This document shows, in pieces, positions 1-7,409 of a stretch of DNA of 33,649 nucleotides. Each line of letters starts with the position of its first letter. Position 1 is the stretch's first letter. This stretch comes from Prevotella sp. (GTDB lineage: Bacteria > Bacteroidota > Bacteroidia > Bacteroidales > Bacteroidaceae): NCBI GenBank assembly GCA_017548605.1, contig JAFYZT010000024.1:1-33649 (forward strand), in the 5' to 3' direction. Below the pieces are notes generated by a model that was not told the origin of the DNA, ran no database searches, and saw only the letters and a list, made by a program, of their open reading frames with translations. The position numbers were made by a program, and so were the translations under genes.

Positions 1-483
1 GTAGTAGAAGAACTCGAAGCTGTAGGTCGTGGGATTCACGAAAGTCGCCTTGGCATAGCCGCCGTCGAAGAGGTAGCGGTCTACCAGGCCGTCCTTCATC
101 ACGAGGCTGCCGCCGAGCAGGTACTGCGTCGAGCCGGCGTACATCACCTGCCCCTGCGTCAGCGCGTCAGGCTCCGCGCCGAAGGGCACCGTGACGTTCG
201 GAGAGGCAACATAATGCTCCACAAGGAGTTTCTCACCCGTGGCGCTGTATGTATACCTCGTCTGGCTGCCGTCGGTGAAGTATATCCGACGCGGGTTGTT
301 GTAGTTGTCGTGGGTGACGTACGCGATGCCGCGGCTCCTGTCGGCAATCAGCGAGCCGTTCGCGTCGTACAGGTACTGCGAGCCGTTCGCCCTCCTGTAC
401 TCGAACGAGCCCGCGAAGTCATAGTCAGCCGACGTCTCCGTCACGCCCGTCAGGCGGTTGCCGTCGTAGGTGTGAATACCCAT
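1..483 (-). CDS. RHS-repeat protein fragment (partial, runs off left edge)
   Basis: The reverse strand is open for 161 codons from an ATG at 483 to the window edge. It reads as YD/RHS repeats: YDGNRLTGV, YLYDANGSLIAD, YVTHDNYNNPRRIYF, RYTYSATGEKLL and RYLFDGGYAKA. This is the pattern just before the RHS-associated core of polymorphic toxins, whose toxic tip would lie left of this window. The frame begins immediately at the stop of the upstream 294-residue gene (ATG overlaps TGA), so it lacks the signal peptide and the long repeat shell of a full RHS protein. It is visibly richer in G+C than the AT-rich gene beside it. This matches the orphan RHS cassettes known downstream of immunity genes, left by recombination between RHS cores. 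Whether it is translated is unknown; an expressed truncated toxin delivery part or a silent cassette are both possible. Confidence 0.8.
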   Translation of the reverse strand, partial: MGIHTYDGNRLTGVTETSADYDFAGSFEYRRANGSQYLYDANGSLIADRSRGIAYVTHDNYNNPRRIYFTDGSQTRYTYSATGEKLLVEHYVASPNVTVPFGAEPDALTQGQVMYAGSTQYLLGGSLVMKDGLVDRYLFDGGYAKATFVNPTTYSFEFFYY

Positions 484-1367
484 CATTCAGGAATTGCTAT
501 GATGAAATTACTTGTATCAATTTCTTTTTTTCTGCCTGCATTTAGCCATTCCTTTATGCCTTGGTTTTTGAAGCTCAGTTCATCAGCTTTGGCACACGGC
601 ACAAATGCCCTAAATCTCATCATTCCGTTTTCTATCATCAAATCACGAAGAAAAGCAGATACAAATATCTTTCTATTAGCCGAAAAGCCATCACCAAAAT
701 ATTCCTTACTCTTATAAATATATGGCAAAGGATGCTCTTGCTGTGGATAGTAACCAATTGTCATAGCATCATATTTCTTTGCGCCACATTTGGGACATAT
801 TTGAGAATCATACAAAGATAAATTCAATGGTTCGTCAATCACAGGAATGACTAATTGCACATACGACTCTATTATCGAGTCATCTTTGTTTTTTCTCAAA
901 GGACGGCATTCTATGCCCAATGGCCTGAAAACTTTTTCGTAGAGATCCGTTCGCACGAAGAATTCATCATAAACCCATCCTAATCCCCAAATAGGATATT
1001 TGGGAACTTTCTTCACCCTAAAATCTTCTTTCTGTATTTTGCCTATTCCACATTCGCTGCACATCTCTTCCGTCTCGTATGTATTATATAAATAACCTTG
1101 GTCGTTATCTGGCATAGGATAACCAAACGAATTCCAACTCTTGATAATACAATAATCGGCAGAAAGGATCTCTTTTTTTGTAAAATCTTCTCCCAAATAA
1201 TCAAAAGTTACTTCCCATTTCTCGAATAAAGGTGTCATTTTCTTATATAGGTTCAAATCATATATATTAAAACGATCTATCCCTTTTTCTACACGAATAT
1301 TATTTTGATGTAGAATTCTTATTTGGTTTTCATCCCAGTTGCTTGTAATTTGTCTAAAAATAATCAT
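483..1367 (-). CDS. Double-CXXCG motif protein, putative SitI6-like immunity protein
   Basis: This is a 294-residue cytoplasmic protein with no signal peptide. Two zinc-knuckle-like motifs, CSECG (residues 103-107) and CPKCG (191-195), are separated by an aromatic-rich segment. The C-terminal part (near ANRKIFVSAFLRDLMIENG and FRAFVP) resembles the end of double-CXXCG proteins, a family that includes the Myxococcus SitI6 immunity proteins; this is recognition from memory, not a search. The cysteines probably bind a metal. Its stop codon overlaps the first ATG of an RHS fragment, the place where an immunity gene is expected in an RHS toxin cassette. The cognate toxin is not visible upstream, so it may be a retained orphan immunity gene. 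Codon use is AT-rich compared with the RHS fragment, which suggests separate acquisition. Confidence 0.6.
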   Translation of the reverse strand: MIIFRQITSNWDENQIRILHQNNIRVEKGIDRFNIYDLNLYKKMTPLFEKWEVTFDYLGEDFTKKEILSADYCIIKSWNSFGYPMPDNDQGYLYNTYETEEMCSECGIGKIQKEDFRVKKVPKYPIWGLGWVYDEFFVRTDLYEKVFRPLGIECRPLRKNKDDSIIESYVQLVIPVIDEPLNLSLYDSQICPKCGAKKYDAMTIGYYPQQEHPLPYIYKSKEYFGDGFSANRKIFVSAFLRDLMIENGMMRFRAFVPCAKADELSFKNQGIKEWLNAGRKKEIDTSNFIIAIPE

Positions 1368-1401
1368 AATTTTATAAACCTAATGCTTTTAAAATTTCTG
1401 G

Positions 1402-1443
1402 GTATCACGGGGACGGGTATCACGGGGACGGGGATTTTGATAC
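1402..1443. repeat. Short palindromic repeat, one partial plus one full copy
   Basis: A partial copy (1402-1417) runs into a full 27-bp copy (1417-1443). The full copy starts GTATCACGGGGACGGGG and ends TGATAC, so GTATCA/TGATAC forms a 6-bp terminal inverted repeat. The stop codon of the 78-residue lipoprotein lies inside it. Such G-rich palindromes resemble REP-type elements mobilised by IS200-like (RAYT) transposases; no such transposase is in the window, so the class is inferred. Confidence 0.7.
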
Positions 1444-1656
1444 ATAGATTGATTTCACTGCTGCTTTTGCAATAATCGCAGCCGCTTCTGGTGTCTTTAT
1501 CAACGCGTCTTTGTTTGCCGTAGTCCAAGTGGATGAATCACCTATCAACTTATAGGTGGGTATCCATCCTTTGACGGATGTCTCGTTTTCTTTTTCGTTC
1601 CCTTTTGAACAACATATTATGAAGGCAATAGCCAAGAATAGGAATAATTTTTTCAT
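1420..1656 (-). pseudogene. Truncated NTF2-fold-like immunity lipoprotein
   Basis: The product has 78 residues with a lipoprotein signal (MKKLFLFLAIAFIICC, lipobox near residues 13-16). The C-terminal part, TPEAAAIIAKAAVKSIY, matches the first helix of NTF2-fold immunity proteins of the YbbC/YhhH type; compare DAATALTIAKAVWIPIYGEE in the intact gene at 23127-23618. In that family roughly 50 more residues of beta sheet follow the helix. Here the frame runs straight into the palindromic repeat at 1417-1443, which supplies KSPSP and the stop. The natural reading is that the repeat inserted in, or deleted, the 3' half. The truncated protein probably cannot fold as an immunity protein. A small genuine lipoprotein is the alternative. 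Confidence 0.6.
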
Positions 1657-1670
1657 ATGATTTCATTTTT

Positions 1671-1703
1671 GTATCACGGGGACGGGGATTCTGATACGTC
1701 CCC
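1671..1703. repeat. Third copy of the palindromic repeat
   Basis: A 27-bp copy at 1671-1697 differs from the 1417-1443 copy by one base (TTCTGATAC instead of TTTTGATAC). It is followed by GTCCCC (1698-1703), which can pair with GGGGAC inside the repeat, giving an extended hairpin. It sits just upstream of the start of the truncated lipoprotein, so copies flank that gene on both sides. Confidence 0.7.
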
Positions 1704-1725
1704 CTTGGTTTAAGGGCAGAGGCAG

Positions 1726-2358
1726 TTAGAAGAAATAGTGGAAGACCAAGGTGCCACCAATGCGTGAGATGCCGTTGATTTCGTTTGAATCGCCGAAATG
1801 TGAACCATCTTTCTTGAGAAGAAAGATGGCCATGTTATGCAAATTGAGACCTAAGCCAATATGGTCAGAAGCAAGGTATACCATGCCCACGGCCAACCGT
1901 GTGCCCAATCCAAATTGCATTTTTTCACTTCTTAAGGCATAGTTATTATAGCCTTCGTCCTTGCCATGAGCGGTTCCCACACCCAGCCCAAGAGATACTT
2001 TACCAAGCCATTTGCGGTGAAAAAGATGGGCATAGATCAGAGAGGGACCGATATAGTTGAGACTGACTTTGCAGCCATGAATATTGGTTTCGTTATGATA
2101 GAAGGATATCCCATAGTCAAATCCTCCCACTTTGATGCCAGCGTATTCCACACCCAATTCCAATCCAACCTGCCCTGTGAAATCTCCTTCAGAGGTATAT
2201 ACTTTCGAGGTTATCCACGATGGCCCCATCTCGACGGACAGTGACCTTATTTCAGTCCCATTTTTGAAGGGGTTATCCACGGTGTTGTTCCCGCTCTGCT
2301 CTTGCGCATGAAGGGCAATGGAGAAAACAAGCAAACAGAGTAACACAACTTTTCTCAT
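1726..2358 (-). CDS. Secreted, probably outer-membrane beta-barrel protein, unknown function
   Basis: The product has 210 residues. A clear signal peptide (MRKVVLLCLLVFSIALHAQ, cleavage probably after HAQ) is followed by alternating short hydrophobic strands with glycine and aromatic residues: VGLELGVEYAGIKVG, WLGKVSLGLGVGTAHG, FGLGTRLAVGMVYL. It ends in aromatic residues (VFHYFF), typical of small Bacteroidota outer-membrane barrels. No named family is recognised. It lies among putative immunity genes on the same strand, 100 bp downstream of the next gene, so it may be cargo of the same toxin island rather than a housekeeping porin. A soluble periplasmic protein is less likely because the last residue is Phe. 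Confidence 0.6.
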   Translation of the reverse strand: MRKVVLLCLLVFSIALHAQEQSGNNTVDNPFKNGTEIRSLSVEMGPSWITSKVYTSEGDFTGQVGLELGVEYAGIKVGGFDYGISFYHNETNIHGCKVSLNYIGPSLIYAHLFHRKWLGKVSLGLGVGTAHGKDEGYNNYALRSEKMQFGLGTRLAVGMVYLASDHIGLGLNLHNMAIFLLKKDGSHFGDSNEINGISRIGGTLVFHYFF

Positions 2359-2458
2359 ATTCTTCGTTTAAGTTTAGACTAATTAAGATAATTCACACTT
2401 AATCCAGTAGTATTTGTGATTTTTGAGAAATATCCCTAATAATCAATCTTTGCAAAGA

Positions 2459-3268
2459 TTAGTCGTGATATTTTATTTTATATGGTTTTTTTATTTTTTT
2501 CTGCTCTTCCCAATGAAGCATCCATTTTTTCCAATCTTCCTGGTTAGTCCACAGCCAGGATTTCTTTTTCATCTTAATGTCGGATGTCGGAAACACATAC
2601 GTATCTGAGAAATGGTATATGGTCTTGTCATCAAATGGTAGATTATGGATATACTTCCCAAATGACCGGATGAGAGATTTATTAATATAAGTATTATCTG
2701 CTAAATCATATCCATCAATCTCCTCCAATGTATTCCTGTCAATGATTTTTAGTCGCCACAAATCAGGATACCTTACATTAAGCCCCTTAAGTAGATTCTT
2801 CGGGAAATCAAATCTGTTAAAAGATTCCACAATTATAGTGTCATGACTGAGGGTATACACGCCTGAATGTTCGAGCCATATCACGTCTTTGTCTTTGTCT
2901 CGTTTGAGCAATTCTGGGTCCCATACATTAAACCCCACAAAGGTTCCGTCATCAAAAAAACAAATTCCACACCTGTCTTTTGGGTCTCCTTTATAAACAC
3001 AACTGTCTCCTATATAGGATTCACAATAAAAAAAACCATCAATATTGAGTAGTTTCCTTATTCCCGTATCACGTTCCCATTTGATGGCATCTGACTTTTG
3101 CTTAATTACTGTTTCTTCAAACATACATGAGGCCATGGAAATAATCCATAAACATAAAACAGCCAGTTTGGCAAAAGTATGATAATGGCGTTTTATAAAA
3201 TAATACGTGAAGGTTTCCCAAAGCCAGAACTTTTCAGTCCGCCAATAGTGTATCATTGATATCTTCAT
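2459..3268 (-). CDS. Putative lipoprotein of unknown function
   Basis: The frame is open up to 3409, but the first 47 codons overlap another small gene remnant (3288-3434) and look non-native. The Met at 3268 gives 269 residues with a long basic-aromatic N terminus, a hydrophobic stretch and a possible lipobox ending ISMASC around residue 45. The rest is soluble and rich in charged and aromatic residues (GFFYCESYIGDSC, CFFDDGTFVGFNVWDPELL) and ends in a Lys/Trp-rich tail. I recognise no family. The gene lies inside the run of minus-strand genes behind the RHS fragment, so immunity or accessory roles are possible by context only. Confidence 0.55.
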   Translation of the reverse strand: MKISMIHYWRTEKFWLWETFTYYFIKRHYHTFAKLAVLCLWIISMASCMFEETVIKQKSDAIKWERDTGIRKLLNIDGFFYCESYIGDSCVYKGDPKDRCGICFFDDGTFVGFNVWDPELLKRDKDKDVIWLEHSGVYTLSHDTIIVESFNRFDFPKNLLKGLNVRYPDLWRLKIIDRNTLEEIDGYDLADNTYINKSLIRSFGKYIHNLPFDDKTIYHFSDTYVFPTSDIKMKKKSWLWTNQEDWKKWMLHWEEQKKIKKPYKIKYHD

Positions 3269-3287
3269 GATTGAGTGATTTTTTCTA

Positions 3288-3434
3288 TTATTTTTCCACA
3301 ACTCTGAAATCCAGTACTTTACCGTTGCTTTTTTGGATGACAGCAATATATACGAACATGGCATCGTCTTGACTGGCCTAAGCCCTGATGGCCATGGTTC
3401 CCATTCCATATAGTATGTTTCCTTTCTTGTTCAT
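3288..3434 (-). pseudogene. Small gene remnant with in-frame amber stop
   Basis: An ATG at 3434 overlaps the stop of the upstream gene (ATGA junction, typical of coupled translation). The frame reads MNKKGNILYGMGTMAIRA, then TAG at 3378-3380. It continues in the same frame for 29 further codons (ASQDDAMFVYIAVIQKSNGK, then a short end) to a TAA at 3288-3290. The part after the amber codon looks like real protein sequence with alternating beta-strand character. It is most simply a small gene killed by a point mutation; amber read-through cannot be excluded. No family is recognised. Confidence 0.45.
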
Positions 3435-4270
3435 TTTCCTCTCTCCAGATACTCGTTCTCGTTATGTTGCACTATAGCGTCAGCGATTTGAAACAAGAAA
3501 TAAAACCTTTCGTATAAAAACACATACTTGTCATATTGTATGTCTTTCAGAAAAGACATGATGTATTCATTGCCTACATACCTTGCCTTTCCTTGTGACT
3601 GCACTTTCCATGCCGTGCCATCGAAATACCATTGAGGTTCAATAGTGATGCTCCCGGAATGGTTGCTTATCAATTCTATTATCATTATCGGTTTGGAATT
3701 GACACCTATGAAAAAGCTGGTGGACGAGGTGGGTGATTCTATGATGTTGACGATATCGCTGCTACTTAATGACAGAAAGGCATCTTCTTCCAATTCGTAT
3801 TGTTCTTTCTTGAAGTCATACAAGAAAGGTAAATAGTTATCAAGGCTGTCTTTGTCGTTGATAATCCTTATGTAACTGGAATAGTCATCTTTTGTGATTT
3901 TGATGAATTCGCAGCGGTCTTCTGTAGAGTACAGGTTCAAATCATCCAGCAGCTTATACACGCATTCCTTGGATATGGTCTTGGGCAACTGCCAGGCATT
4001 ATGTACATTGTGTGATTTCTCCATCAGCAGTTTATAACCCTTTCTATGATACGCATAACACGCCGTGGAGCGATATATCCCATATCCGCCATTATAATAA
4101 CCGTATGTGACTCGAATGCTGTCAATCTCATTTTTACCTTTTGCCTGTCCGCACACCCAAGTGTTGGCCAACAAGAGGATAATGACCAACACCTGATGAT
4201 TCAGGTTATTGAAAATCCCCATTGTGAATTTGTTTCTTTTCAATAATGTTGCCATATGTATTTGGTTCAT
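3431..4270 (-). CDS. Secreted protein of unknown function
   Basis: The product has 279 residues. The N terminus contains a signal segment (NLNHQVLVIILLLANTWVCGQ). The first Met at 4270 would leave an unusually long n-region, so the Met at 4222 (MGIFNNLNHQ) is an equally good start and would give 263 residues. Cleavage after VCGQ, or lipidation, is possible. The mature part has SIRVTYGYYNGGYGIY and many lysine/aromatic residues, with no recognised motif. It overlaps the downstream remnant by 4 bp and lies 50 bp after the next gene, so it is likely co-transcribed with it. Function is unknown. Confidence 0.55.
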   Translation of the reverse strand: MNQIHMATLLKRNKFTMGIFNNLNHQVLVIILLLANTWVCGQAKGKNEIDSIRVTYGYYNGGYGIYRSTACYAYHRKGYKLLMEKSHNVHNAWQLPKTISKECVYKLLDDLNLYSTEDRCEFIKITKDDYSSYIRIINDKDSLDNYLPFLYDFKKEQYELEEDAFLSLSSSDIVNIIESPTSSTSFFIGVNSKPIMIIELISNHSGSITIEPQWYFDGTAWKVQSQGKARYVGNEYIMSFLKDIQYDKYVFLYERFYFLFQIADAIVQHNENEYLERGK

Positions 4271-4320
4271 ATCATATTTAAAAAGAACCAGTCAATGATT
4301 CGCCTGAAATAAAGGCCGTT

Positions 4321-4707
4321 TCACGGTGTTTTGAGTTCATTTTGCTCCTCGGTTTTCATACAGAATGATAATATGATATTGATGATGCAAAAACAAATAG
4401 CAAGATAAAAAACTATTTCATATCTGCAAGTAAGCATTATTAATGCAATTGGCAAAACAAATGCCATTATTAGACTTAATAATACTGAAACACATACTAC
4501 AAACAATCGAAAAAACGAGGATGTCTTAAATATGTTGATGATGTAAAGGATAGATACCATGGCAGAAAAACAGAACAAAAGAATATTGCCCCAGTTATTT
4601 TCTTGAATACAAAAACAAAAAGACATAATAGTAATTACACCACTTACTATAAGAAAATACCAGTCAATTGCTTTTTGCATGGTAATGTTATCTTTTATAT
4701 ATACCAT
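4321..4707 (-). CDS. Small integral membrane protein with about four helices
   Basis: The product has 128 residues and is nearly all hydrophobic. Helices are visible at roughly residues 13-31 (WYFLIVSGVITIMSFCF), 37-57 (NILLFCFSAMVSILYIINIF), 63-90 (SFFRLFVVCVSVLLSLIMAF plus PIALIML) and 96-117 (VFYLAICFCIINIILSFCM), with a short polar tail NELKTP. The start at 4707 and the internal Met (MQKAIDW, residue 10) are both plausible. Multi-helix small membrane proteins occur among immunity proteins to membrane-active toxins, but nothing here identifies the partner. It is the first gene after the promoter candidate at 4898-4929. Confidence 0.55.
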   Translation of the reverse strand: MVYIKDNITMQKAIDWYFLIVSGVITIMSFCFCIQENNWGNILLFCFSAMVSILYIINIFKTSSFFRLFVVCVSVLLSLIMAFVLPIALIMLTCRYEIVFYLAICFCIINIILSFCMKTEEQNELKTP

Positions 4708-5128
4708 TAGGTTTATTATCTCTTATTGCCTTAAATGCTGAACTAGGTAAATATGGATTTACTTCCACTGTTCACAAGCAGTTCCCTCCCTCCCTTGGTT
4801 TGTCAAGGTGGTTTTCTTGTATTATCCATCCTTTCCACTTGGGAGACAGTTCTCGCAGAATGATAGGACAATACTTGCTGATGGTATGACACTGTTGCAA
4901 ATATAGTGCATTCCCCGTTCTAAAGCAATAGACAAAGGAGAAAATTCCGATATGGAGCGTTACGCCTTGTTCGCTGCTTAAAAGGTTGAACGTTTGAGAT
5001 TTTTGCTAAATTAGAGATGGTTTTTGCTTAAAATGTGTCGGAAGTAGGTCGGTATTTATCAAGATGCAGTTGATGTCATTGTCCGACTTCAACTACCAGC
5101 ATGAGCGTTGTCCCGCCCAAGGTACTAT
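4708..5128. other. Intergenic stretch with degenerate reading frames and one promoter
   Basis: No intact gene is seen. On the reverse strand a frame without a usable ATG is open from about 5005 to 4780 (ending WKGWIIQENHLDKPREGGN then stop). Past its TGA the same frame continues as VEVNPYLPSSAFKAIRDNKP and ends near 4692. These look like decayed coding remnants but have no recognisable family. A promoter candidate at 4898-4929 is listed separately. Confidence 0.4.
4898..4929 (-). promoter_or_regulatory. Promoter candidate for the putative immunity-gene island
   Basis: On the reverse strand ATTG (4926-4929) is followed, after 20 bp, by TATATTTG (4898-4905). This fits the Bacteroidota pattern TTTG-N20-TAnnTTTG with one mismatch in the first element. 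Transcription would start near 4891 and run into the genes at 4707 and below. Confidence 0.45.
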
Positions 5129-5956
5129 TTACCTCACGATGAATTTCTTCCCATTCTGGATATACACGCCCTTGGCAGGTGCATGGCGCATCTGGCGGCC
5201 TTGGAGGTCGTAGAGGTTGTCTGATGTTGATTTCATCACAGAGATGGTTTGTATGTTGCTGGGCGACACATAGAGTATATGTTGGTTGTCATAACATTGT
5301 TGTAGCCAATAACCAAATGATGAGACATTTTCCATATGCCATGAATTGAGAGGGTAGTCATTAATGCTTCCAACCCCTTCTGCCCAAATATTGGACTGGC
5401 CCTCTTGTTCTATCACGCTTCCATCAGCCATCCTTTCCCTCGTTAACATAGTGAAATGATAGCATCGCAAATCCACTCCTTCAGATGAGGTTTTGTTTTC
5501 TATCTCTTTTAGTACAATCAATTGTACTCTTTCTTCCTGTTCTTCGTCAAGTTTCCCCTCTATTATGATTGGTTCACCGCTTTCATTGACTCCACAATAT
5601 AGAGAATCGCCCACTTGCACGTTAAAATCGTACAACAGGTATTCTTTATCATTTCCTATCCCTATGCCATAAACCTTCCTGTCCTCCTCTCGTAAGGCAC
5701 GGCTGCATTTGGGCACTACGTACCCTTGAGCACCACGCTCCTGTATTATATAGCATTTCAGGTATTCTTTACCGTTTATCGTAGTATCGCCAGAGAGAAA
5801 TAAGTCGTAGATGAATTGCTTGTCAGGGCTGATTCCTAATTCCATTCCTTTCCATGTCTTGCCATCAACAACCAATCGATTATATCCCTCCTGAGCCATT
5901 GTTGTTGAAGGAAATATGTGAAGAATGATGATAAATAAGATTACTACGTTTTTCAT
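5129..5956 (-). CDS. Secreted protein with T9SS-like C-terminal sorting tag
   Basis: The product has 275 residues. The signal peptide (MKNVVILFIIILHIFPSTTMAQ) is followed by a mature part rich in acidic residues and ordered as short strands. It ends in NLYDLQGRQMRHAPAKGVYI followed by QNGKKFIVR. That tag is shared with the next four genes upstream and resembles T9SS sorting domains, which direct export through the outer membrane and surface attachment. The body (RLVVDGKTWKGMELG, GDTTINGKEYLKCYIIQE, YDFNVQVGDSLYCGVNESGE) resembles the 280-residue neighbour at 9245 in layout: a question-like WKG/WRY start, a YDFxxxVGD motif and a tag. The catalytic role, if any, is unknown. It is the last gene of a likely operon, 54 bp after the serpin. 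Confidence 0.7.
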   Translation of the reverse strand: MKNVVILFIIILHIFPSTTMAQEGYNRLVVDGKTWKGMELGISPDKQFIYDLFLSGDTTINGKEYLKCYIIQERGAQGYVVPKCSRALREEDRKVYGIGIGNDKEYLLYDFNVQVGDSLYCGVNESGEPIIIEGKLDEEQEERVQLIVLKEIENKTSSEGVDLRCYHFTMLTRERMADGSVIEQEGQSNIWAEGVGSINDYPLNSWHMENVSSFGYWLQQCYDNQHILYVSPSNIQTISVMKSTSDNLYDLQGRQMRHAPAKGVYIQNGKKFIVR

Positions 5957-6010
5957 TGTTTATGATTTATAAAGAATCAAAATCTCCGTCCCCATGATTC
6001 AAGGTACTTT

Positions 6011-7378
6011 TTACCTCACGATGAATATCTTCCCATCCTGTATGTACACGCCCTTGGCGGGTGCATTGTGCAGTTGTCGGCCTTGGAGGTCGTAAATATG
6101 GTGATTGGTTTCAGGAGTGGCAGTAATGTTCCTGATGCCTTGCTGTGAGCCAGCCGAAGAACTGATTTCCATCATGCGTCCCATGAAGAGGATGGTGTGA
6201 GTAGGGAGGTACTCAATGGTAAAATAGAAAGGATGGTCGACTGTGAATGCTTCTGTTGAAGGTTCTTGAACGCCACTTGTCATTTCTATCACTGTTACGG
6301 CAGCGGCCTCTGTTCCTTTCTCATCGACTGTGATTTTTCCACTTTGGAAGACCTGGTCAATCCACACCGCTACTTCGCTAAGTTGACTGAAGTCCGCTCC
6401 GGGACAGAAAGCCTCATCCATTCCCAATGATTGGAATATATTCGTCAAGTTGTAATCCCCGTCGATTTCGAATTTGGGCATTTTCAGTTTTTTGCCCTTA
6501 TATGGTGCGTTGATGGCGGCAAACCAGTCTTCGTATGTGAGTTGAGGAATACTGTAGTTTTCTGTAGGCAGGAAAAAGGTCATGGAGAAATCCCTGTATC
6601 CGTATGGTATGGTCAGGGTGTTGAATTGTCCTGTTGTAGTGGAGCGAAACTTCATATCAGTTTGCATCATATCCACATTGATAGTCTTCCCGTCGGCAAG
6701 ATAGAATAGTTCCGTTTGGGTGTCATGAGGATCGAAGGGTTCTGACCAACTGCCTTTGAAATAGAGCGCGTTGGCGAGCAATACGGAAATATTCGGATTG
6801 GGTTCGTTGAGGATAAAGGGGATGAGTTGATGAGTCTTTTCGTTCACCCATCCGTTGATATGGTCAATACCTTCTTGCGTCCCAAAATCCACGTTGTCCA
6901 CCTCGGCGTTGTAATGGGTGGTTAACAAATTCTTGTAACTGTCGTATAGAGGAATGTCGGGCATGCTCCACACCCCGTTGGCTATTTCGCAAATGGGATA
7001 AGCGGCTTCGTATTGTTGTCTTGCCTCTTCCTCCGTCTGATATGGAGAGGGAGTATAGTTGAAAGGCGGACGGTAAGTGAGTTGCTCCGCCAGTTGCTGG
7101 TTGTAGGCGTTTACCTGTTCGTTGGTATATCCCGTAGTACCCATGGCCTCCTGTATCTCGGCAAGCGTGTTGTTGGCTGCTCCGTTCTGCACCATCGAAA
7201 GGGCGATTTGTGCGGAGAGAGGTGATAGGATGACATTTTTGTTGCCATCCTCTGCTACTTTGTTGAACAGCGTGAAGGCAAATCTTTGGTAGATGGTTTC
7301 CAATGGCTCGGTATTGTCTTGAGCCATCACACTCACACTTGCCATCAGCAAGGCGCATATCATAAAGATCTTTTTCAT
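6011..7378 (-). CDS. Serpin (serine/cysteine protease inhibitor) with C-terminal sorting tag
   Basis: The product has 455 residues: signal peptide (residues 1-19, ending VMAQ), a serpin domain of about 370 residues and a tag. Visible serpin landmarks are NVILSPLSAQIALSMVQNGA (48-67), FKGSW/PFD (208-216), the reactive-loop hinge EKGTEAAAVT (353-362) and the signature FTVDHPFYF with ILFMGR (378-401). The hinge has the small residues required for loop insertion, so an inhibitory serpin is expected. Counting from the hinge puts the scissile bond near TSGV (367-370), pointing to a protease that prefers small residues; this is an estimate. The end carries IYDLQGRQLHNAPAKGVYI, so the inhibitor is probably displayed on the cell surface to block host or competitor proteases. 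It lies 31 bp after the LRR gene, in the same likely operon. Confidence 0.9.
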   Translation of the reverse strand: MKKIFMICALLMASVSVMAQDNTEPLETIYQRFAFTLFNKVAEDGNKNVILSPLSAQIALSMVQNGAANNTLAEIQEAMGTTGYTNEQVNAYNQQLAEQLTYRPPFNYTPSPYQTEEEARQQYEAAYPICEIANGVWSMPDIPLYDSYKNLLTTHYNAEVDNVDFGTQEGIDHINGWVNEKTHQLIPFILNEPNPNISVLLANALYFKGSWSEPFDPHDTQTELFYLADGKTINVDMMQTDMKFRSTTTGQFNTLTIPYGYRDFSMTFFLPTENYSIPQLTYEDWFAAINAPYKGKKLKMPKFEIDGDYNLTNIFQSLGMDEAFCPGADFSQLSEVAVWIDQVFQSGKITVDEKGTEAAAVTVIEMTSGVQEPSTEAFTVDHPFYFTIEYLPTHTILFMGRMMEISSSAGSQQGIRNITATPETNHHIYDLQGRQLHNAPAKGVYIQDGKIFIVR

Positions 7379-7409
7379 AATGGCATCGTTTTTATGTTGT
7401 TTTTTCTGT

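Noticed and set aside
1402-1703. CRISPR array
   Set aside because: Only three irregular copies without uniform spacers, and no cas genes.
2445-2460. Perfect palindrome AATCTTTGCAAAGATT as a terminator
   Set aside because: No T run follows on either strand and it overlaps a stop codon; may be chance.
3269-3409. N-terminal extension of the lipoprotein frame to 3409
   Set aside because: It overlaps a better small frame that is coupled to the upstream gene, and the Met at 3268 starts the anchor.
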